Positions 59,932-64,000 of a stretch of DNA of 64,000 nucleotides are shown here, piece after piece. Position 1 is the stretch's first letter. Each line of letters begins with the position of its first letter. Both the position numbers and the translations under genes were made by a program. The notes beneath the pieces were generated by a model. It was not told where the DNA came from. It did no database searches and was given only the letters and a program-made list of their open reading frames with translations. This stretch comes from Zhengitettix transpicula (Eukaryota > Arthropoda > Insecta > Orthoptera > Tetrigidae), in contig CM073596.1 of assembly GCA_037074705.1 (NCBI GenBank), positions 52,108,001 through 52,172,000 on the forward strand, read 5' to 3'.

Positions 59932-60642
59932 TTAACGTCCTGCACAACTCCGAAATAAATCGCGCCGTCGTGGTAAATTGTTTTCTGAGTGAAACAATAG
60001 AAATTTGTTTCTACCTTTCTGGCGTGTGCGTGTTCCTTTTTTGTAATTCTTCCCCACGTACACTCTCAAGCAACAGGCGACGCACAGGGAAAGCAAAAAA
60101 AAAAAAAAAACAGAGTAGGAGATTGCTACAGGCGGCAAAGAGCGTCGTGGAGGAAGATAATGCACAGGCAGGGCCACCTCTCTCTCTGTCCACTTAAGCG
60201 TATAATTCAGGTAGAGTTCTGGATAATGTGACGTTAAGTGCCGCGTCAGCTTCATCGCCCGCGTGAAAAAAAGTACGCGCGAAAAAAGAGGAAGGCAGCC
60301 CCGAAAATGGTTACTACCTTCCTTTATAATGGAGACCCCCGCGACGGTCTCGCAATTAGTCTCAGTCGAGACAAAACAATGGCGGCGGTTGGTGTGTAGA
60401 TTTGTGGTTATGGGTGTTGAGGCATGCGACGGTGAGCAGCGAAAAATAAAACTTATCGACTGTCCTTGCCGCCGCCATATTTCGGGGAACGAGACTGTGG
60501 TGGGGGGGGGGGGCGGGAAAAAAAAGCCGAAAAGGATCGTAAGCGTTTCCGCCGCAGTCGCCATTTCCAGGCCGTCGGATCGAAACGAGGTGTTAAACTG
60601 GAGGCTCAGGTGACTCAGGGGTTTACGGCGGTTCGCGGCCAA
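59932..60642 (-). CDS. 236-codon open frame across a CpG-rich block (doubtful)
   Basis: The longest open frame in the window. It opens at TTG; the first ATG gives the start MATAAETLTILF at about 60565. It then has proline-rich, basic and one long hydrophobic stretch (SVFFFFLLSLCVACCLRV, about 60120-60060) encoded by a T-run. The carboxy end is very basic. No family was recognised. A frame of this length is unlikely by chance at average composition, but the CpG-rich sequence, the homopolymer runs and the overlapping 116-codon plus frame (60263-60613) reduce its weight. Confidence 0.2.
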   Translation of the reverse strand: MAANRRKPLSHLSLQFNTSFRSDGLEMATAAETLTILFGFFFPPPPPTTVSFPEIWRRQGQSISFIFRCSPSHASTPITTNLHTNRRHCFVSTETNCETVAGVSIIKEGSNHFRGCLPLFSRVLFFTRAMKLTRHLTSHYPELYLNYTLKWTEREVALPVHYLPPRRSLPPVAISYSVFFFFLLSLCVACCLRVYVGKNYKKGTRTRQKGRNKFLLFHSENNLPRRRDLFRSCAGR

Positions 60643-60700
60643 ACTAATTTGTTAATGTAGCGGATCTGCGAGTTTAAGTGGCGTGCGTCACTTCCGCAAG
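60050..60700. promoter_or_regulatory. CpG-rich block with three YY1/Pho-type motifs
   Basis: AATGGCGGCGG at 60379-60389, GCCGCCATATTT at 60471-60482 and TCGCCATTTCC at 60558-60568 all contain the GCCAT core with flanks like YY1/Pho sites. A 12-base G-run lies at 60502-60513. The composition and site cluster suggest a promoter or a Polycomb-response-type element; function is inferred. Confidence 0.35.
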
Positions 60701-61315
60701 CGAAAAGGAATTCTGTATGCTCCAACCTATTTACATCGGAACTCTTCTTACGTTGCCCTTGAGACGCGACGCCCACGAAGTGCGGAATATTCCGCGGCTC
60801 GTTGTACTGGAAAAAAAAAATTCCAGCATGAGCGTGGCTCATTAACATTGGAAGCAATTTCAGTCTCCGTTGAGAACTAAAATATTTCCATTCGACCCCT
60901 ACAGATGCCATCCAAGCATCGTTATTGTTCTTTGCAGACTGGTTCTTAATTCCTGAGGAATGAACACTAGTTTGCCATATCCATAACCTGAGGTTTTCAA
61001 TGCATCTTCGATCTTAATTTTAGATGCGGGCATGATTATTACAACCCTTTATCTTCTTCAAAATTAATTTTCTAAATTTTTCAACCCGCTATTTACCTAC
61101 GTAACAAATTAAATAGTTGGATCCTTCGTCACCCTCACGCAAATACAGTTATCAATTTTTTCCCGTCCTTTACAGATCCGATGAATTGAAACTCCTCAGT
61201 TCTTTTTGTCACACACCATTTGGACAATCACAATACCAATATAATGCGAAATGCTGTGATGACGTCAGGGCGATCTACCAAAACTTTTCATAGGCTTCCT
61301 AATTTTTTATTATAT
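60701..61315. other. Stretch without recognised feature
   Basis: TGACGTCA at 61260-61267. The 98-codon minus frame at 60615-60911 has no domain. Confidence 0.45.
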
Positions 61316-62203
61316 TGTAATGTCAATTAATTAGGACATTAATTGTGTAAATTGATAATCTGAATTGTTAGAGAAACATTCTTGACGGCGGTACCGAACA
61401 CATAACAGAGCAACAATGAAGGAGAGTATAGTTTTCTTTGTTGGAAGAAGGAATGCGCGCTCAAAAATTACGAGACAAGAGCATTGAGTTGGGCCAGTCA
61501 AGTACAGCTCGTACTAAAAGTAGACGAGATATTATTTTAACAAAAAGTTCAGTCTGCATTTTGGCTCCTCAGTGATCGAGTGGTCGTAAAAGAACTTTGC
61601 GAAAATTGGAGATAAAACACGTACCGAGAGACGAGGACTAAAGCGAAAGGCGAGAGCGAGAATCGAAGGCAGAACTACAAAACCTGCTAAGCTGGGCAGC
61701 CGTGAGAAGGATGCACCGAGGGAGCGAGAGACAAAGAAGTGGTTCCTGGTTCCTATTTTAAATCCAAAATATTAATTAGAATCTGTGAGTTAAGTAGAAG
61801 CTTTGCAAAAACCGCGTTATAGTGCTTCGTAAGTCAGAAGTATCCTGGGCAGCCCTTAAGTAACAATAGAAAACAATAAATTATGTAAACCGAATTAAAA
61901 GATAGATGTCAGATATCGTTCTTTTCTTATTAATAAAAAAATTGTAAATTAGAATCCATCTTTGTAGGTTAAGTTCGTCGACAAGTAAATTTCATCTTTG
62001 TTAATTAATGAGTAAAATCTTTTCCTTTTAAATTAAATTTTGTGTTCTTTAATTATTTTGAATAATTCGCCGTTATCAAACCCAGTTGAGACTCTGAGAG
62101 AATGAGATATGTTTAATTTGTATACTTGTTTAATTTTGATAGTAAATTTGATTGTTGTTAAAATTTAATTTTTTATTTAAGCCACTATTTTTTAATAATT
62201 ACA
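61316..62203 (+). mobile_element. LTR-like element, about 888 bp, probably a solo LTR
   Basis: Starts TGTAAT and ends ATTACA, the TG...CA form with 6-bp inverted ends expected of an LTR. ATAT lies immediately outside both ends (61312-61315 and 62204-62207), matching the ATAT target preference known for some gypsy-group elements. The first 360 bases match the partial copy at 55765. Just after the right end, TGGCTTCCACAACGTGGGGC (62207-62226) resembles the lysine tRNA primer-binding site TGGCGCCCAACGTGGGGC, which would instead make it a 5' LTR with a lost interior. No gag or pol reading was found. Confidence 0.6.
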
Positions 62204-63240
62204 ATATGGCTTCCACAACGTGGGGCACGAATAATTAAATTCATTAAATTAAATTAAGTAATTTTTTAATTATTACAATATATTAATATTGTTTACAAAT
62301 ATAAATGGTATAAATTAGGATTATATACAAATTATTATTAGCTGATGTCATAAATTAAGGTCGAAACGTAGTGAAAAGCATTCTTTTATCAATTTATGGT
62401 CAATTTATTTATCGTGAAATTGAAATTTCTGATAATTATAGCTGCAGAGAAACGGCCAAAAATTTACAAAGGGCTTCCAATTTAATTTTAAGATATCAGT
62501 ATTTTTATCAATTTCTTCTTTATGAGAATTTTTCTGATTTGTTTACAATTTATTTATTAATTGTAAAATTAAAATTTCAGATAATTATATTTATAAAATT
62601 TATTTAAAAAAATTCTTATAATTGTTGAATCCGATTGGATGTAGCTTTGTGTGTGTATCGTACGGGTTGATCGATCTCTTAGCCTTTCCCCTCCGTGTCG
62701 CGACGAACTTCTTATCTGTTCCGTTTCACTCGGGGCAGGATGTTTGTACTCTTACTGTTTACTCATTTGTTTCCGTGGAGATAACGCCCGTCCTGAATTC
62801 TTGTTTGAAGTGCCAGAAAACGGTGTGAATTTCGCCATACTCGTGCATAAATTTCAGTTCTTACGAGAACTAATATTGACGGGTTCTTGAGAAACAAAGT
62901 TTTTGTATTTGCCCCCCGGGGTTTGACGCTTTTTAATTTTATCATCGTCCTATGATTGGTTCAGAAGTGAGCAGGTTAAGGTGTTTGGTAAGTCTACATT
63001 TTCAAAAGTGAGGAGAAAATCACGTAGACTGTTTAATGAGAGTCTTAATATGAATATTTGTCATTATGACGTCTTCGTGACGTCACCTTGCCGCAGAAAT
63101 CACAGACTTTTGAAGAACCACAGAGAATCTTCAATTTACTAAATAATTCAAATTGTAACATCCCAAACTGCCATCATGTAACAATCCAGCACTGTGAACA
63201 TGTAGCATTCGAGCAGTTGGAAATGGGACGTCCAGATAGA
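62204..63240. other. AT-rich then GC-richer stretch without recognised gene
   Basis: 62620-62960 is GC-richer with three overlapping frames lacking domains. TGACGTCA at 63078-63085. Nothing else was found apart from the primer-binding-site-like sequence at 62207. Confidence 0.4.
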
Positions 63241-63366
63241 TCGTTCACCAACCGAGCTATACCTCCGTTAGCTCACCTGGCTACCGATCTAGAGGATAAA
63301 GGAAAAATTAAGAACAGGAAATAGGAAAGTCGGTAACGTGAGGGTTCGGGTTCAACTAATTGAACC
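63241..63366. repeat. tRNA-like A-boxes head to head, possible SINE head
   Basis: The plus strand has TAGCTCACCTGG (63270-63281), close to the polymerase III A-box, and GGTTCGGGTTC (63343-63353), similar to a B-box at 9 of 11 positions; the spacing is about 30 bases longer than usual. The minus strand has TAGCTCGGTTGG (complement of about 63251-63262), an exact A-box, with a weak B-box (8 of 11) about 38 bases further. A 7-bp stem GGTTCAA/TTGAACC lies at 63349-63366. No cloverleaf could be drawn, so it is not called a tRNA gene. Confidence 0.3.
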
Positions 63367-64000
63367 TAGGCGTAGTGGCTGGTGTTTCGCTGCACTTCAG
63401 TCAAATAAGAGTTGATGAAGAATAAAGAGATTTAATAGTTAGAAATAAAATAAAGTAAGACAAACTGGCGGATAGCACCAGGAGCCACCAACCCGTCTAG
63501 AGGTTGGATCACGACTGTCGTTCCCAAGAAGCTCTGAACAATTCGAAGACTCCTTTCCCCCTCCCTGATGATTTTAAGTCTCCAATGAGAACTCTCACAG
63601 GGTGGAATATTTCTGCTGCCGTGTGCATGTCTGCATAAGGCACTTAAAATGCTGACTTCATTAGACGCAGCGTTTTCACAGCTGCCTAGGCGGAAGGGGT
63701 GAAGATTTATGTGGTGGTGCGTATCGTTACTCACTATATCTAAAGTGATGTCTTTAACTGCATCAGCGTTCTTGCAGCTGCGCCCTCTTAGGTCCGCTAT
63801 GCTGAAGAGACGTTATGATAAGAAGGCACGTGTAGACTATTATATTACAAAATTTTTCCTGAAAAATGGGATATTTATTGTCTCTGACATTGTACACGGA
63901 ATTACCAATCTCTTATAGTAATTATATTTCAAAATAAATATCTATGTAGGACGTGTGTTATTTTTTCATAGGAATGAAAATTGACTAATACATACTGCCA
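63367..64000. other. Stretch without recognised gene at the window end
   Basis: A 100-codon minus frame at 63432-63734 and a 69-codon plus frame at 63709-63918 have no recognised domain. The end is AT-rich. Confidence 0.4.

Noticed and set aside
55765..62203. The two LTR-like copies, 5.55 kb apart in the same orientation, as the ends of one complete LTR retrotransposon
   Set aside because: No gag, protease, polymerase or integrase could be read between them. The first copy covers only about 400 of 888 bases, and the two differ too much for LTRs of one recent insertion.
1..64000. CRISPR arrays, operons, phage or plasmid modules
   Set aside because: No regularly spaced repeats with unique spacers and no tightly packed coding sequences exist. 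The repeats found are eukaryotic tandem arrays and mobile elements.

Overview
The window looks like gene-poor nuclear DNA of an arthropod, most likely an insect. The reasons are the AT-rich background (roughly 35% GC by eye), many microsatellites, and fossils of typical animal mobile elements: a mariner transposase, a GIY-YIG endonuclease of the Penelope-like type, an ORF1 and two reverse transcriptase pieces of LINEs, solo or partial LTRs, and a poly(A)-tailed short retroposon. There is no operon structure and no complete gene that I recognise. The species cannot be named from this sequence. Nearly all open frames of 60 to 110 codons are probably chance or belong to repeats, and several of them begin at TTG or GTG.

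The dominant feature is one family of short interspersed retroposons, here called F1. Thirteen copies or fragments were found. Their sense strand ends in TGTTGCCCT followed by a run of A. Several are flanked by clear target-site duplications: 12 bp at the copy near 1.0 kb, 14 bp at 8.07 kb, 7 bp at 45.0 kb. Copies cluster at 1.0-3.25 kb (A, B with nested C, D) and at 44.8-48.7 kb (G, H, I, J). Single copies lie at 5.1 kb (old), 8.1, 31.0, 54.1 and 56.2 kb (fragment). The longest copy is about 563 bp and has no reverse transcriptase, so F1 is either a SINE or the 3' end of an unseen LINE.

By region: 0-5 kb holds a CpG-rich edge, F1 copies, a purine-rich repeat with an open frame, and an open frame ending in a J-domain-like signature. 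5-10 kb holds an inverted repeat, F1 copy E and a LINE reverse transcriptase fragment with the FADD motif. 10-17 kb holds an 84-bp tandem array and two inverted copies of another dispersed repeat (F3). 17-25 kb is very AT-rich, with two copies of repeat F4, long (TA)n tracts and a decayed LINE ORF1. 25-36 kb is mostly empty apart from F1 copy F with its unusual 47-bp flanking duplication. 36-37.2 kb holds a Penelope-like endonuclease remnant and a CpG-rich block with a perfect RFX-type X-box. 37-44 kb is AT-rich and carries a LINE reverse transcriptase fossil near 43.1 kb. 44.8-50.6 kb holds four F1 copies, a tandem array of about 95 bp and a frameshifted mariner transposase. 54-64 kb holds F1 copy K, two LTR-like copies (55.8 and 61.3 kb), a CpG-rich block with YY1/Pho-type motifs and a 236-codon open frame near 60 kb, and a tRNA-like pair of A-boxes near 63.26 kb.

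No host genes can be shown to work together here. The scattered GC-richer blocks inside AT-rich DNA could be exons, promoters or conserved enhancers of a neighbouring gene. That is inference, and comparison with a related genome or with RNA data would settle it.
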